The translations under genes were made by a program, and so were the position numbers. Below are positions 9,628 to 20,582 of a stretch of 64,000 bases of DNA, in pieces. Under the pieces are notes generated by a model that was given only the letters and a program-made list of their open reading frames with translations, ran no database searches and had not been told where the DNA came from. Position 1 is the first letter of the stretch; each line of letters begins with the position of its first letter. This stretch comes from Gilliamella sp. App4-10. GTDB lineage: Bacteria > Pseudomonadota > Gammaproteobacteria > Enterobacterales > Orbaceae. The stretch covers positions 496,001-560,000 of the forward strand of contig NZ_LZGS01000035.1 of NCBI RefSeq assembly GCF_001690495.1, written 5' to 3'.

Positions 9628-10458
9628 TTACTGCCCCATTTTTTCTCTTTGCACTGAAATACCGTTTTCGTAACGTAAATCAGCTACCGTTATTCTTTCA
9701 TTTTCTGGTACCCTTAACTGAATTTCCGGAAATAATTTAATGAATTGTTGATATCGATTTTCAATATTTTCACTACCTAACAACAACTTTATTTCTTGAT
9801 TTTCAAGGCAAACACCAGATGCACACTGTTCTACCATTAATTGCCATGCATTACGCTCATCAGTTATAGCTGTTTTTATATGTAATGCCAACTGATTATT
9901 AGCCAGTTTTTTAGAAAGATTCTCTAATTTATAATAAATTTCTAATGCCGTTTTTGCTTTACTCTCAGGACCATATAGTCTTGGTAACTGTAATTCGACA
10001 ATACGGTCAAGTGGCACACTAAAAACAATGCCATTTTTATCAAGTAAAAATAGATCATTCCAATAAAGTACAGGCTTATATTCTTCCACATAGGTAATTA
10101 GCCTATCTGGCCACTGTTTACGTACACTGGTTTGTTTTACCCACGGAAATCGCATTACTTCTTGTTGAATATCATTCACATCTTGTCCAATGTAGGTATT
10201 AGGCAACCCTAATCCTAGAATGGCCTCTCGAAGATCGTCCTCAGTTGTATAGGTATGTTCCCCGCTTAATGTTAATTGAGATAAAACCATTTGTTCGGGA
10301 TCATCCATCCAATTTTTAAAGCTTTGAACTACCCAAATACTAATAAAAATAATCATAATAAAGAACAAAAAACCCAACAACTGTTCTGTATTACGAAAGA
10401 TAAGCAGCCGCCTCCTAATTCTATCTTCTCTATGAGCTGCTTGTCGAACTTGTTTCAT
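9628..10458 (-). CDS. ftsQ: Cell division protein FtsQ
   Basis: Bitopic division protein of 276 residues linking cytoplasmic and periplasmic parts of the divisome through FtsB-FtsL. A basic cytoplasmic tail (REDRIRRR) precedes one membrane helix at about residues 29-50. The POTRA domain follows (LTLSGEHTYTTEDDLREAI with a glycine-rich turn), then the beta domain ending in VADLRYENGISVQ. It lies 13 bases after ddlB and 21 before ftsA. The sequence is less conserved than its neighbours, as is normal for FtsQ, but length, topology and position leave little doubt. Confidence 0.94.
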   Translation of the reverse strand: MKQVRQAAHREDRIRRRLLIFRNTEQLLGFLFFIMIIFISIWVVQSFKNWMDDPEQMVLSQLTLSGEHTYTTEDDLREAILGLGLPNTYIGQDVNDIQQEVMRFPWVKQTSVRKQWPDRLITYVEEYKPVLYWNDLFLLDKNGIVFSVPLDRIVELQLPRLYGPESKAKTALEIYYKLENLSKKLANNQLALHIKTAITDERNAWQLMVEQCASGVCLENQEIKLLLGSENIENRYQQFIKLFPEIQLRVPENERITVADLRYENGISVQREKMGQ

Positions 10459-10471
10459 AAAATAAGGCCAA

Positions 10472-11380
10472 TTATAGTGTTGCCAAATTTAAAATTCTGA
10501 ACACAAGTTCATTAAATGACCAACCATGTTGTTTGGCTGCCATTGGCACTAAGCTATGATCGGTCATACCAGGTGCTGTATTCACTTCAAGCAAGTACGG
10601 CTTTTGATTCGCATCAAACATAACATCGACCCGCCCCCAGCCTCTGCATCCAACAGCTTTATAAGCATCTAACGCTAATTTGCGAATCTGTTGTTCTTTG
10701 TTATCTGGTAAACCACTTGGACAAAAGTATTGCGTTGAGTCCGATAGATACTTTGCATCATAATCATAAAATTTGGTAGTGGGTTTAATGCGAATTGCAG
10801 GTAAAACCTCTTCACCTACAATTGCCACTGTAAATTCTGGACCAGCTAAAAATGATTCAATCATTATCGCATCATCATATTGAAAAGCCATGTCAATAGC
10901 ATTTTTCAATTCAGAGGCTTCATTAACCCGAGCCATACCTACACTAGAACCCTCATGAATTGGTTTTACAAATAATGGTAGTCCAAGTTGTTTTACAATA
11001 GCATCAATATCAACCATCTGCGATTTATTAACCATAACATAGTCAGCAACAGGTAGGTCAAGTGCTTTCCAAACCAACTTAGTTTTTAACTTATCCATAG
11101 TCAGCGCAGATGAAAGAATATCACTTCCAGTATAAGGAATATTTTGATAAGTCAACATTGCTTGAATGATACCATCTTCACCACCACGTCCGTGTAAAAT
11201 ATTAAATACTTTTGTAAATCCTTCTTCTTTCAATTGTGTGATAGCGTGATTTTTCGTGTCAATAAGATGGGCATCAATACCATTTGCCAATAATCCTGCA
11301 TGTACAGCTTCACCTGACTTAAGTGAAACTTCTCGCTCAGCAGAAGTACCACCATACAATACAGCAACTTTATCAACCAT
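10472..11380 (-). CDS. ddlB: D-alanine--D-alanine ligase B
   Basis: ATP-grasp enzyme that joins two D-alanines for the peptidoglycan stem. The 302 residues start with VAVLYGGTSAEREVSLKSGEAV, the substrate-binding N-domain. It shows FVKPIHEGSSVGMARV (ATP-binding and omega-loop region near 140-150) and ends with GWGRVDVMFDANQKPYLLEVNTAPGMT, which holds the metal-binding Asp, Glu and Asn. It starts 2 bases after the murC stop, so translation is likely coupled. It is the B paralogue by position. Confidence 0.97.
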   Translation of the reverse strand: MVDKVAVLYGGTSAEREVSLKSGEAVHAGLLANGIDAHLIDTKNHAITQLKEEGFTKVFNILHGRGGEDGIIQAMLTYQNIPYTGSDILSSALTMDKLKTKLVWKALDLPVADYVMVNKSQMVDIDAIVKQLGLPLFVKPIHEGSSVGMARVNEASELKNAIDMAFQYDDAIMIESFLAGPEFTVAIVGEEVLPAIRIKPTTKFYDYDAKYLSDSTQYFCPSGLPDNKEQQIRKLALDAYKAVGCRGWGRVDVMFDANQKPYLLEVNTAPGMTDHSLVPMAAKQHGWSFNELVFRILNLATL

Positions 11381-11382
11381 TT

Positions 11383-12831
11383 TTATAAAACCTCTTTTGA
11401 AAATAATTGAGTTTTAGCTAATTGGTGCGCTATACGACCAACACTACCAGCACCTTGTGTTAATAATAAATCACCACCTTGTAATATTTCTTGCATAATT
11501 TCGGGTAACAAATCTAAATCAGAAACATAAATTGGATCAACTTTGCCTCGATTACGAATTGAACGACATAAAGATCGGCTATCAGCCCCAGCAATAGGCT
11601 GTTCACCCGCTGAATAGACATCCAACATGACAAGTGCATCAACTTGAGAAAGTACTTGTGCGAAATCATCAAATAAATCGCGAGTTCGTGTATATCGATG
11701 TGGTTGAAATAACATAACTAAGCGACGATCAGGCCAACCATTTCTAGCAGCTTGAATAGTGGCATTGACTTCACTTGGATGATGACCATAATCATCAACC
11801 ATCATAATATCTCCACCATCAGCATGAGGAAAAACACCTAATAAATCAAAACGTCGACTAGTACCAGCAAATTTAGCTAATGCATTTATAATTGATTCAT
11901 CATCAATACCCTCTTCGGTTGCAGCAATAATTGCAGCTGCTGAATTTAAAGCATTATGTTTACCTGGTGCATTTAACTCAATATTTAAATCTTGGCGATC
12001 TGGGCGGCACACCGTGTAATAACTAACCCCTCGTTCTTGACGATAATTTTTAATAACTACATCAGCTTCTTCACTAAACCCATAAGTAATGACTTTACGT
12101 CCAACAATCGGCAATAATTCACGATTAATGGTATCGTCATAACACATAATCGCTAAACCATAAAATGGAAGGTTACGTAAAAATGAAATAAATGTCTGTT
12201 TAAGATTATCAATACTACCTTGATAAGTATCCATATGGTCTGGTTCGATATTTGTTATAATAGAGACCATTGGCTGCAAATGAAGAAACGATGCATCACT
12301 TTCATCTGCTTCGGCAATAAAATAACGACTACTACCCAATTGTGCATGAGTTCCAGCTGCTTTAACCAAACCTCCATTGACAAAAGTTGGGTCAAGTTTT
12401 GCTTCGGCATAGATTGCAGTTACCATTGCGGTTGTAGTCGTTTTACCATGAGTGCCAGCAATAGCAATTCCATAGCGAAAACGCATTAATTCAGCAAGCA
12501 TTTCAGCTCGTTGAATGACTGGTATACGCGCTTGCCGAGCAGCAATCACTTCAATGTTATCTTGTGAAATAGCCGAAGAAATAACAACAACACTAGAATT
12601 AATCACATTTTCAGCAGTATGGCCAATGACAATTTTTGCACCTAATGTTTCTAGATGTTGAGTAACCGCATTTTCAGCGATATCTGATCCACTAATTTCG
12701 TATCCTTCATTAGCTAAAACTTCAGCAATCCCTCCCATACCAGCACCACCAATACCCACAAAGTGAATATGTTTGACTCGTTTCATTTCAGGAATAATTG
12801 CTCTTAACTTCGCTAATTCCTTTGTATTCAC
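11383..12831 (-). CDS. murC: UDP-N-acetylmuramate--L-alanine ligase
   Basis: Adds L-Ala to UDP-MurNAc, the first amino acid of the peptide stem. I start it at the GTG at 12831: AGGAG lies 7 bases upstream and the product then begins [16 protein letters not shown], matching E. coli MurC; the longer frame to 12879 adds 16 residues not seen in the family. It then has 482 residues. [17 protein letters not shown] is the UDP-binding loop, [13 protein letters not shown] the P-loop (near 118-130), and [10 protein letters not shown] the C-terminal region. The 172 bases between murG and this start are longer than usual for the cluster and could hold an internal promoter for murC-ddlB-ftsQAZ (inference). 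Confidence 0.96.
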   Translation of the reverse strand: MNTKELAKLRAIIPEMKRVKHIHFVGIGGAGMGGIAEVLANEGYEISGSDIAENAVTQHLETLGAKIVIGHTAENVINSSVVVISSAISQDNIEVIAARQARIPVIQRAEMLAELMRFRYGIAIAGTHGKTTTTAMVTAIYAEAKLDPTFVNGGLVKAAGTHAQLGSSRYFIAEADESDASFLHLQPMVSIITNIEPDHMDTYQGSIDNLKQTFISFLRNLPFYGLAIMCYDDTINRELLPIVGRKVITYGFSEEADVVIKNYRQERGVSYYTVCRPDRQDLNIELNAPGKHNALNSAAAIIAATEEGIDDESIINALAKFAGTSRRFDLLGVFPHADGGDIMMVDDYGHHPSEVNATIQAARNGWPDRRLVMLFQPHRYTRTRDLFDDFAQVLSQVDALVMLDVYSAGEQPIAGADSRSLCRSIRNRGKVDPIYVSDLDLLPEIMQEILQGGDLLLTQGAGSVGRIAHQLAKTQLFSKEVL

Positions 12832-13003
12832 TATCGAACTCCTAATTATCCTTTTGTCGTATAGTTGTATGTACTTCATATATCATCATTGAACATTTTT
12901 ATCGTAGTTATTTTTATTCGTTCAAACAAATCATTGACTCAAACATACACCTAACCCGAAAGATTTTGACAAAATTATTACATAAATTCATATCATAAAC
13001 TTA

Positions 13004-14056
13004 TCATTTTATCACTGAATCAAGGGCTTTCGCCACTTTTTCTGTGGAATTTACAATAGATATTCCTTTAGCTTTAATTGCCATTTCAAGTAATTTGTCA
13101 CGATTCAAATTGAATAATAACTTTGATAACGATTCAACATTAAAATCAGGTTGTTCTATAATATCAGCCGCCCCTATATCAGCTAATGCTTTTGCATTCC
13201 AAAATTGCTGACGATCTTTATGCATAAACGGAATAAAAATAGCGCCAATACCGACAATTTGAATTTCACTAACAGTTAATGCCCCGCTGCGACAAATTAC
13301 AATATCTGCCCAACTGTATGCTCTAGCAACATCAGATATAAATTCAGTCACTTTATTATTTGTCATATCACAATCTTGATAAGATTGAATTACTGAATTT
13401 AACATTCCTTTACCCGTTTGATGCCATACCACATATTTATCCGACAATTGAGTTATCACTTGAGGCACAATGTCATTAAGAACTTTAGCGCCTTGGCTTC
13501 CTCCCATAACTAATACTCTAATTGGTCCATGACGATCTTTGAATCTTTCTTCAGGTTTTGCAACAGTTAAAAGATCATTACGCACAGGATTACCAACTAC
13601 TTCAGCCTTAGGAAAAGCAGTAGGAAATGCTTGCAAAACTTTAGTAGCAATTTTAGCCAGCCACTTGTTAGTTAATCCTGCAATACCGTTTTGCTCATGT
13701 AATACAACTGGTATGCCAAGGGTTTTGGCTGCGATCCCTCCAGGACCCGAAACATATCCCCCCATACCTAAAACAACATCAGGACGATAGTTTTTTAAAA
13801 TCTTTCGAGCTTGTAAAACTGCTTTTAGGATTTTATAAGGCGCTTTTAATAGTGCCATCATACCTTTTCCTCGTAGCCCTGATATTTCGATAAAATCAAT
13901 ATCAATACCATTTTCGGGGACGAGATGTGCCTCCATTCGATCGGCGGTGCCTAACCATCTTACTTGCCAACCTTGCTTCATTAAATAATGCGCAACAGCA
14001 ATACCCGGAAAAACATGTCCTCCTGTTCCCCCTGCCATAACTAATAATTTTTTCAT
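13004..14056 (-). CDS. murG: UDP-GlcNAc transferase MurG (lipid II synthesis)
   Basis: Peripheral membrane GT-B glycosyltransferase that adds GlcNAc to lipid I, making lipid II. The 350 residues show the glycine-rich loops [19 protein letters not shown] (residues 7-25), [14 protein letters not shown] (about 100), and [15 protein letters not shown] (about 185). The donor-binding segment [12 protein letters not shown] comes near 260. Its ATG overlaps the ftsW stop by one base, indicating coupled translation in the ftsW-murG order that also reflects use of lipid II by the FtsW-FtsI synthase. Confidence 0.97.
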   Translation of the reverse strand: MKKLLVMAGGTGGHVFPGIAVAHYLMKQGWQVRWLGTADRMEAHLVPENGIDIDFIEISGLRGKGMMALLKAPYKILKAVLQARKILKNYRPDVVLGMGGYVSGPGGIAAKTLGIPVVLHEQNGIAGLTNKWLAKIATKVLQAFPTAFPKAEVVGNPVRNDLLTVAKPEERFKDRHGPIRVLVMGGSQGAKVLNDIVPQVITQLSDKYVVWHQTGKGMLNSVIQSYQDCDMTNNKVTEFISDVARAYSWADIVICRSGALTVSEIQIVGIGAIFIPFMHKDRQQFWNAKALADIGAADIIEQPDFNVESLSKLLFNLNRDKLLEMAIKAKGISIVNSTEKVAKALDSVIK

Positions 14057-15207
14057 TACTTTAATAACCTTATTCTTGCTTGCGCTTGTTGTTGTCTAAA
14101 TTCAAAATCTATTCTAAGTAATATGGCAACCGCAATACTCATCACGATAAGACTTGAACCACCATAACTAATAAATGGTAAGGTTAATCCTTTAGTCGGT
14201 AACATCCCTGATGTAACACCAACATTAACAAATGTTTGAAAACCAAACCATATACCAATTTCACAGGCCAAATAACCTGAAAACAATGAACCTTCATTCA
14301 AAGCCCGATAACCAATTGCAAGCGCCTTAAATGTCAAAAAGAAAAGTAATGACAATAAAGCAACCACTCCTATATATCCATACTCTTCAGAAATAATTGA
14401 AAAAATAAAATCAGTATGGCATTCAGGTAAATACCCCAATTTCAAGATAGAATTTCCCATACCTTGACCCGTAATTCCTCCACTACCAATTGCCATTAAA
14501 GATGCAACTAATTGATAACCTGAACCTGTTGCATCTTGCCAAGGATCAAGAAAGGTCAATAGCCGAGTTAATCGATAGGCTTCATATAAGATCAAGCAAA
14601 TCACCGCACCAACCCCTGTTAGCAAAATAGCAATAAATTGCCACAATTGAGCACCAGCAATAAATAAGATACCAATAGTCACCATAAACAAAACAATAAC
14701 TGTACCCAAATCGGGTTGCTTAAGTAATAAAATTGAAAGTACTGCCATGACAACCATTGGTTTAAAAAATCCCCAAAAACCACTTTGCACTTCTTCGGAT
14801 TTACGAGATAAGTAACCCGCTAAAAATAAAAAGAGTGCTAATTTTGAAAGCTCTGCTGGTTGAAAATTAAATACACCTAAGGGTATCCAACGAGATGCGC
14901 CATTAATTGAAGATCCAATACCTAACACAACGATCAACATAATAATAGCAATAATTAGTAACACTGAACCAAACTGCTGCCAACGTTGCATCGGGATATA
15001 CAACGTAATAAACATTAAAAATAGTGATAGTCCTAACTGAATAAGCTCTCGTTGTGTATAAAAGAAAGGATTACTTTCGCTAAATGACATCGATGCTGAT
15101 GTGACCATTATCAGACCAAATATCATTAAACCAAGCACAGTCCAAAGTAATGAATTATCAAATGGTATATTTGGATTAACTTGTTTTTTTATCCAAAAAA
15201 ATGTCAT
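14056..15207 (-). CDS. ftsW: Peptidoglycan polymerase FtsW (SEDS family)
   Basis: Integral membrane SEDS glycosyltransferase that polymerises lipid II at the septum together with FtsI. It has 383 residues and about ten hydrophobic helices, shorter than the 414 of E. coli mainly at the cytoplasmic N-terminus. Family marks include [32 protein letters not shown], the catalytic-loop region [35 protein letters not shown], and the end [16 protein letters not shown]. It overlaps murD by 4 bases and murG by 1. Identity as FtsW rather than RodA rests on the dcw location. Confidence 0.96.
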   Translation of the reverse strand: MTFFWIKKQVNPNIPFDNSLLWTVLGLMIFGLIMVTSASMSFSESNPFFYTQRELIQLGLSLFLMFITLYIPMQRWQQFGSVLLIIAIIMLIVVLGIGSSINGASRWIPLGVFNFQPAELSKLALFLFLAGYLSRKSEEVQSGFWGFFKPMVVMAVLSILLLKQPDLGTVIVLFMVTIGILFIAGAQLWQFIAILLTGVGAVICLILYEAYRLTRLLTFLDPWQDATGSGYQLVASLMAIGSGGITGQGMGNSILKLGYLPECHTDFIFSIISEEYGYIGVVALLSLLFFLTFKALAIGYRALNEGSLFSGYLACEIGIWFGFQTFVNVGVTSGMLPTKGLTLPFISYGGSSLIVMSIAVAILLRIDFEFRQQQAQARIRLLK

Positions 15208-16538
15208 TGTTTACTCCTATGAACATATTCTTTGGCAAGTTTGGCAAATTGGTTTCCTCGATCAATATAATTTTTAAATTGATCGAGACTTGCACAAGCT
15301 GGGGAAAGTAAAACCACATCATTTGCTGCTACTTTTTGTGCAATAATTTGTATGGCATCCGCCATTGTTTCAGTCATTGTTGTGACAGCTGGTGCTAATT
15401 TAGCTAACAAATTACGATCACGACCAAAACAGAAAACTTCAAGATTGTTATTCAGTAAATAAGGAATTAAAGGCGAAAAATCCGCTGATTTTCCATCTCC
15501 TCCTAATAATAAATATAATTTTCCCTGACAAACAACACTTTTCAAGGCCGCTTCCGTGCTCCCCACATTAGTTGCTTTAGAATCATTAATCCATTTCACA
15601 CCATTTTGCTCAAAAACTAATTCAAAACGATGTGGCAAACCTTGAAATGAAGCAATTGTAGCTAAGCTTGACTGTCGAGCAATATTTAATTTATCTGCTA
15701 TAGCCAAAGCAGCTAAGGCATTAAGATAATTATGACAACCAACTAGCTTCATTACTTTGGTCGATAAAACAGGATTATTTTGAGCAATTAAATGTTCACA
15801 TTGACTATCTAAATGATAATCACCCATTTTTAATCCAAATGAGACACAAGCATGGTGCTTAGATATTGGTGAAGTTAATTTATCATCATAGTTAGTGACA
15901 CAATATTTTGCATTATGATAAATGCGTTGTTTAGCCTCGGTATACTGCATTAAACCAAGCGGATAGCGATCCATATGATCTTCTGAGATATTTAAAATTG
16001 TTGCAACTGTCGCTTGTAAACTGTAAGTTGTTTCTAGTTGAAAGCTTGATAATTCTAGCACATAGATATCGTAATCCTGCTTTAAAAGGGATAGTGCAGG
16101 TTCGCCTATATTCCCGCCAACACCGACTTTAATACCCGATGATTTAATGATATCACCGACGAGGGTTGTCACCGTTGTTTTACCATTAGCACCAGTGATA
16201 GCAACAATTTGCTTATTGGGTTGCGCAATTACTTCACGGCAAAAGAGCTCAATATCACCAATAATTTCAACCCCTTTTTTAGCTGCTTGTTGCAGTTCGG
16301 GCGTAGATAAAGCAATACCAGGGCTGGCAATGATTAAGTCTGCTTCAAGCAACCAATCAATATTTAATTCACCTAAATAGTAAGCAACACGTTTGTCTAA
16401 TTGCTCAATCCCTGATGGAGATGAACGCGTATCAATAACTTTAGGTATAACATTTTGAGCAAGAAAATACTCAACACAAGAAAGCCCTGTGATGCCTAAC
16501 CCAATAATAACAACATTTTTGCCCTGATAGCTAACCAT
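15204..16538 (-). CDS. murD: UDP-N-acetylmuramoylalanine--D-glutamate ligase
   Basis: Cytosolic Mur ligase adding D-Glu to UDP-MurNAc-L-Ala. It has 444 residues. The N-terminal Rossmann domain reads [19 protein letters not shown], the P-loop [19 protein letters not shown] lies at about 112-130, and the Mg/ATP region is [11 protein letters not shown]. The C-terminal domain contains [18 protein letters not shown] and [22 protein letters not shown]. Its 3' end overlaps ftsW by 4 bases and it follows mraY by 24 bases, the standard mraY-murD-ftsW order. Confidence 0.97.
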   Translation of the reverse strand: MVSYQGKNVVIIGLGITGLSCVEYFLAQNVIPKVIDTRSSPSGIEQLDKRVAYYLGELNIDWLLEADLIIASPGIALSTPELQQAAKKGVEIIGDIELFCREVIAQPNKQIVAITGANGKTTVTTLVGDIIKSSGIKVGVGGNIGEPALSLLKQDYDIYVLELSSFQLETTYSLQATVATILNISEDHMDRYPLGLMQYTEAKQRIYHNAKYCVTNYDDKLTSPISKHHACVSFGLKMGDYHLDSQCEHLIAQNNPVLSTKVMKLVGCHNYLNALAALAIADKLNIARQSSLATIASFQGLPHRFELVFEQNGVKWINDSKATNVGSTEAALKSVVCQGKLYLLLGGDGKSADFSPLIPYLLNNNLEVFCFGRDRNLLAKLAPAVTTMTETMADAIQIIAQKVAANDVVLLSPACASLDQFKNYIDRGNQFAKLAKEYVHRSKQ

Positions 16539-16562
16539 GACTCCATCCTGATTTATTCTTAA

Positions 16563-17645
16563 TTAACGCAACTTCAAGGTTAATAAACCAATCAATACTA
16601 ACATTAAGGATATAATCCAAAACCGAACAATAACGCGAGGCTCAGGCCAACCTTTTAATTCATAATGATGATGAATTGGCGCCATTTTAAATATCCGTTT
16701 ACCGCGTAATTTATATGAACCCACTTGTAAAATTACTGATAGTGTTTCAATAACAAATATTCCGCCCATTATCAGTAATAAAAATTCTTGTCTTAATAAG
16801 ACTGCAATAATACCGAACACACCGCCCAAAGCTAACGACCCAACATCGCCCATAAAAACCATAGCTGGATATGTGTTAAACCATAAAAAGCCAAGTCCCG
16901 CACCAATAATTGCGGTGCAGACAATCATCAATTCACCACTAAATTTAATATAAGGGATATGCAAATAAGCAGCAAAATTAACATTACCTGTTGCCCAAGA
17001 TACGAGAGCAAAACCAGCCGCAACAAAGACAGTTGGCATAATGGCAAGTCCATCAAGTCCATCGGTTAAATTCACAGCATTACCAGCACCAACAATCACA
17101 ACGTAAGTAAGCAGAATAAATAATAACCCCAATTGTGGCATAACATCTTTAAAAAAGGGTAAAACGAGTACTGTTACTGCGCTATCTTTCCCATAAACAT
17201 ACAGACCAAAAGCAACAATTAATGCAATAACCGACTGCCAAAAATACTTCCATCTTGCAATAAGACCAGCACTATTTTTACGAATCACTTTTAAATAATC
17301 ATCGGTAAATCCAATAATGCCATAACCAATTAACACAAATAAGGTGACCCAAACATAAGGATTATGAAGATCTGCCCATAAAAATACCGATAAGATAATG
17401 GATGCTAAAATAAGCACACCCCCCATAGTCGGCGTACCTTTTTTACTTAAATGTGATTCTGGTCCATTATGACGAACGACTTGACCAATCTGTAGTTTTT
17501 GCAGCCAGTCAATGACTTTTTGCCCCATAAATAATGAAATCGCTAACGAAGTTAATAAGCCTAAAATAGCTCTTACCGTTAAATAAGAGATAACATTAAA
17601 AAAGGTAAAATATTTAACTAAATATTCCGATATCCACAATAACAT
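16563..17645 (-). CDS. mraY: Phospho-MurNAc-pentapeptide transferase MraY (lipid I)
   Basis: Ten-helix membrane enzyme moving phospho-MurNAc-pentapeptide from UDP to undecaprenyl phosphate. Its 360 residues equal the E. coli length. Characteristic segments are [14 protein letters not shown] (about 70), the Asp-Asp pair in [10 protein letters not shown] (115-116), [18 protein letters not shown] (near 190) with the catalytic Asp, [13 protein letters not shown] (near 265), and the His-rich loop [17 protein letters not shown] (near 323). It follows murF by 4 bases. Confidence 0.97.
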   Translation of the reverse strand: MLLWISEYLVKYFTFFNVISYLTVRAILGLLTSLAISLFMGQKVIDWLQKLQIGQVVRHNGPESHLSKKGTPTMGGVLILASIILSVFLWADLHNPYVWVTLFVLIGYGIIGFTDDYLKVIRKNSAGLIARWKYFWQSVIALIVAFGLYVYGKDSAVTVLVLPFFKDVMPQLGLLFILLTYVVIVGAGNAVNLTDGLDGLAIMPTVFVAAGFALVSWATGNVNFAAYLHIPYIKFSGELMIVCTAIIGAGLGFLWFNTYPAMVFMGDVGSLALGGVFGIIAVLLRQEFLLLIMGGIFVIETLSVILQVGSYKLRGKRIFKMAPIHHHYELKGWPEPRVIVRFWIISLMLVLIGLLTLKLR

Positions 17646-17649
17646 AATT

Positions 17650-19023
17650 TTAATCCTGACTCACTTTGAGTTGTCCAATTTGAATTTTTTTGATAAGTTC
17701 TTCCATTTTTGCACTACGCGAACCTTTAATTAACATTGTTAAAGTAGGATGTTGGCATAACAGTGTTAACAGATAATTCACCGCATCTTGTTTATTATTA
17801 AAATGGTGACCGACACCACTATATTGGCTAATAAATTGACTTAATTTGCCGACACTAACTACACAATCAATTTTTTCATCATGAGCAAGCTCACCTATTT
17901 GTCGATGATATTTTTCAGCCTCAGCCCCTAGCTCCCCCATATCCCCGACCACTAAAATTCGATATCCTTGCCCTTTTGCTAAAACTTTAACTGCCGCCGA
18001 CATTGAACCAACATTAGCATTATAAGTATCATCCCAAATTAATTGGGTTTGATTTAATTTTATTGGAAATAGCCGACCTCTTACGGGTTTTAAAATAGCT
18101 AAACCTTGCTGAATTTGATTAAATGTTGCACCAACAGAGAGCGCTAGAGCTGATGCCGCAATAGCATTTGAAACATTATGTTGTCCAACTAGCGGTAATA
18201 TAATTGCACATTCACCTTTTGGTGTATGTAATGTAAATGTCGTGTGTTGAGCATATTGAATATTAGTAGCATAAAAATCGGCTGACGAATTGGCTAACGA
18301 AAATGTCCAAAATGTTTTATTTGTTAGCTGAGTAAACCATTTATCAGAGTAACTATCTAAATTAATAATGGCCATACCGCCATTAGTTAGACCTTGAAAG
18401 ATTTCACCTTTAGCTTTTGCCACACCTTCAAGCGAACCAAATCCTTCAATGTGTGCTTCAGCAATATTATTAATTAAAGTACTTTGCGGTTTAACAATAT
18501 TCGTGGTATAGGCAATTTCACCAATATGATTAGCACCTAGTTCTATCACTGCAAATTGGTCTTGCTTAGTTAAGCGCAGTAGTGTTAATGGCACGCCAAT
18601 GTCATTATTGAAATTACCTTGAGTATAAAGAGTGTGACCGCAATTTTGCAAAATGGCTGCAGTCATTTCTTTAACTGACGTTTTACCTGATGAGCCTGTA
18701 AGTGCCACAATCTTGGCTGTACTTTTTTGGCGCACAAAATTCGCAATTTCTCCTAAAGCTAAGCGAGTATCTTTGACAACAATCTGCGGTATTGCCTTAT
18801 CAAGTTTATGATCGACAATCGCTGCTATAGCGCCGTCTTTAATAGAAAGCTCTGCAAAAGCATGCCCATCAAAATTATCGCCAACAAGTGCAATAAACAA
18901 CGATTGTTTAACGATTTTTCGTGAATCAGTACAAATAGAATCAATCACAATACTTTCGTCTGGAATGTGATAAGTTTTACCATTCACTATTTTTTTTATT
19001 TGCTCAATATCTAATGGAATCAT
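17650..19023 (-). CDS. murF: UDP-MurNAc-tripeptide--D-Ala-D-Ala ligase
   Basis: Final cytosolic Mur ligase: attaches the D-Ala-D-Ala dipeptide made by DdlB. It has 457 residues. It shows the N-terminal sugar-binding ICTDSRKI and [11 protein letters not shown], the P-loop [15 protein letters not shown] (about 107-121), and [19 protein letters not shown] and [10 protein letters not shown] in the C-terminal half. The start overlaps the murE stop by 4 bases (ATGA), consistent with coupled translation. The tail [13 protein letters not shown] extends a few residues past the E. coli protein. Confidence 0.96.
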   Translation of the reverse strand: MIPLDIEQIKKIVNGKTYHIPDESIVIDSICTDSRKIVKQSLFIALVGDNFDGHAFAELSIKDGAIAAIVDHKLDKAIPQIVVKDTRLALGEIANFVRQKSTAKIVALTGSSGKTSVKEMTAAILQNCGHTLYTQGNFNNDIGVPLTLLRLTKQDQFAVIELGANHIGEIAYTTNIVKPQSTLINNIAEAHIEGFGSLEGVAKAKGEIFQGLTNGGMAIINLDSYSDKWFTQLTNKTFWTFSLANSSADFYATNIQYAQHTTFTLHTPKGECAIILPLVGQHNVSNAIAASALALSVGATFNQIQQGLAILKPVRGRLFPIKLNQTQLIWDDTYNANVGSMSAAVKVLAKGQGYRILVVGDMGELGAEAEKYHRQIGELAHDEKIDCVVSVGKLSQFISQYSGVGHHFNNKQDAVNYLLTLLCQHPTLTMLIKGSRSAKMEELIKKIQIGQLKVSQD

Positions 19024-20570
19024 GATTGATTCTCTACTCCTAAAAGCCTTTTAACTGTTTCTTGATCTGAATAGTGATATTTAGTTTTACCCACTATTTG
19101 ATAATCCTCATGTCCTTTACCTGCAATTAAAATTACATCATTAGGTTTAGCTTGTTTTAACGTTTGTGTAATGGCTTGCACCCTATCAGTAATTATGTAT
19201 AGGTTGTCGGTATAATGTAAACCTTGTTGAATATCTTCAATAATTTTCATTTCATCTTCAGTACGTGGATTATCATTAGTCAAAACAATTTTATCGGCAA
19301 ACTGTTCTGCTATTTCAGCCATTAAAGGTCTTTTGCCACTATCCCTATCACCACCACAACCAAAAATTACCCATAAAGTTCCTTTACAATGAATTCGACT
19401 TGCTTGTAATGCTTTTTGTAATGCATCAGGAGTATGGGCATAATCGACGATGACCGTTGGACTATTTTTAGTATGAAATACTTCCATTCTTCCACAAATA
19501 GGTTTCAAAAAAGAAGCCATATTAATTACCGCAAAAAATGGGAACTCCAATGTTAAAAGCGTAGCTATAGCTAATAATAGATTTGAAACATTAAATTCGC
19601 CTAACAATCGGCTATGAATAATGGCATTTCCCCAACTTGATTCCATATGAATTTGGGCTCCTTTATCGTGGTAATCAATCATAGAAACCCCAACATAAGG
19701 TATATTTAATGTTTTTAATCGGCGCAATGTCTTAGGTTGGCATGATACTGCTGTCACTTGAGGAAGTTTTTCAATCCAACGTTTACCATATTTGTCATCA
19801 TAATTAATAATTGATTTACCGGCAGTTAAAACTTTTTTTTCTTTTTCATCAGGAGTAAATAAGGACCATTTTGCTTTTGCATATTTACTCATGGTTTTAT
19901 GGTAATCAAGATGATCACGACTTAAATTGGTAAATACGGTAGCTACACAATTTAGTCCTTTCACCCGATCCATTGCAAGTCCGTGAGAAGAAATCTCCAT
20001 GGACACAACTTTGACCTGTTTTTTTACAAAATCAGCTAATAATGTTTGCACATCTATTGCTGAAGCTGTCGTATTAGCTGATGGCTCAATTTGATTATAA
20101 ATTCCGTTACCAATGGTACCTAAAATAGCCGTTTTGTCATTAAGTAATGTTGTACATTGAGCAATAAGCTGAGTAACTGTTGTTTTTCCATTAGTCCCTG
20201 TTACGCCAATAACCGATAAATTTTTCGATGGAAAATGATAAAAATCATTGGCAATTAATGATAAACGTTGCGAAAGTTGAAAAACACTGATTTGTGGGAT
20301 TATAGGTTTATTATCTTTTTTAAGATAGTCAATTTTTAGATCATTTGATTTTCTCTTTGTTTCAATTAAGATAACAGCTGCGCCTGCTGAAATGGCTTGG
20401 GGAATAAATGTTCGTCCATCAACCGTATGACCTTTGATAGCAACGAACACATCGTTTTTTCCCACTTTACGACTATCAATACACAAATGATTAAGCGAAA
20501 AATTGTCTAATTTTAGATGACGACTTCCACCTAATAATTCAAATAATGTTTTAAATGAGCTTGTAGCCAT
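19020..20570 (-). CDS. murE: UDP-MurNAc-L-Ala-D-Glu--meso-diaminopimelate ligase
   Basis: Adds the third stem residue. The signature DNPR in LTNDNPRTEDE marks enzymes that use meso-diaminopimelate, so the wall should be the ordinary Gram-negative type. The ATG at 20570 is chosen because AGGTGG lies 5 bases upstream; an ATG at 20573 and a GTG at 20579 are closer to or inside that site. The product has 516 residues with P-loop IGVTGTNGKTTVTQL near 121-135, TVIVDYAHTPDALQKAL, and IFGCGGDRDSGKRPLM. It overlaps murF by 4 bases. Confidence 0.96.
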   Translation of the reverse strand: MATSSFKTLFELLGGSRHLKLDNFSLNHLCIDSRKVGKNDVFVAIKGHTVDGRTFIPQAISAGAAVILIETKRKSNDLKIDYLKKDNKPIIPQISVFQLSQRLSLIANDFYHFPSKNLSVIGVTGTNGKTTVTQLIAQCTTLLNDKTAILGTIGNGIYNQIEPSANTTASAIDVQTLLADFVKKQVKVVSMEISSHGLAMDRVKGLNCVATVFTNLSRDHLDYHKTMSKYAKAKWSLFTPDEKEKKVLTAGKSIINYDDKYGKRWIEKLPQVTAVSCQPKTLRRLKTLNIPYVGVSMIDYHDKGAQIHMESSWGNAIIHSRLLGEFNVSNLLLAIATLLTLEFPFFAVINMASFLKPICGRMEVFHTKNSPTVIVDYAHTPDALQKALQASRIHCKGTLWVIFGCGGDRDSGKRPLMAEIAEQFADKIVLTNDNPRTEDEMKIIEDIQQGLHYTDNLYIITDRVQAITQTLKQAKPNDVILIAGKGHEDYQIVGKTKYHYSDQETVKRLLGVENQS

Positions 20571-20582
20571 CATTTCCACCTA

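Noticed and set aside
20570-20579. GTG or first ATG as murE start
   Set aside because: The AGGTGG site overlaps or abuts them; the second ATG has a proper 5-base spacer.
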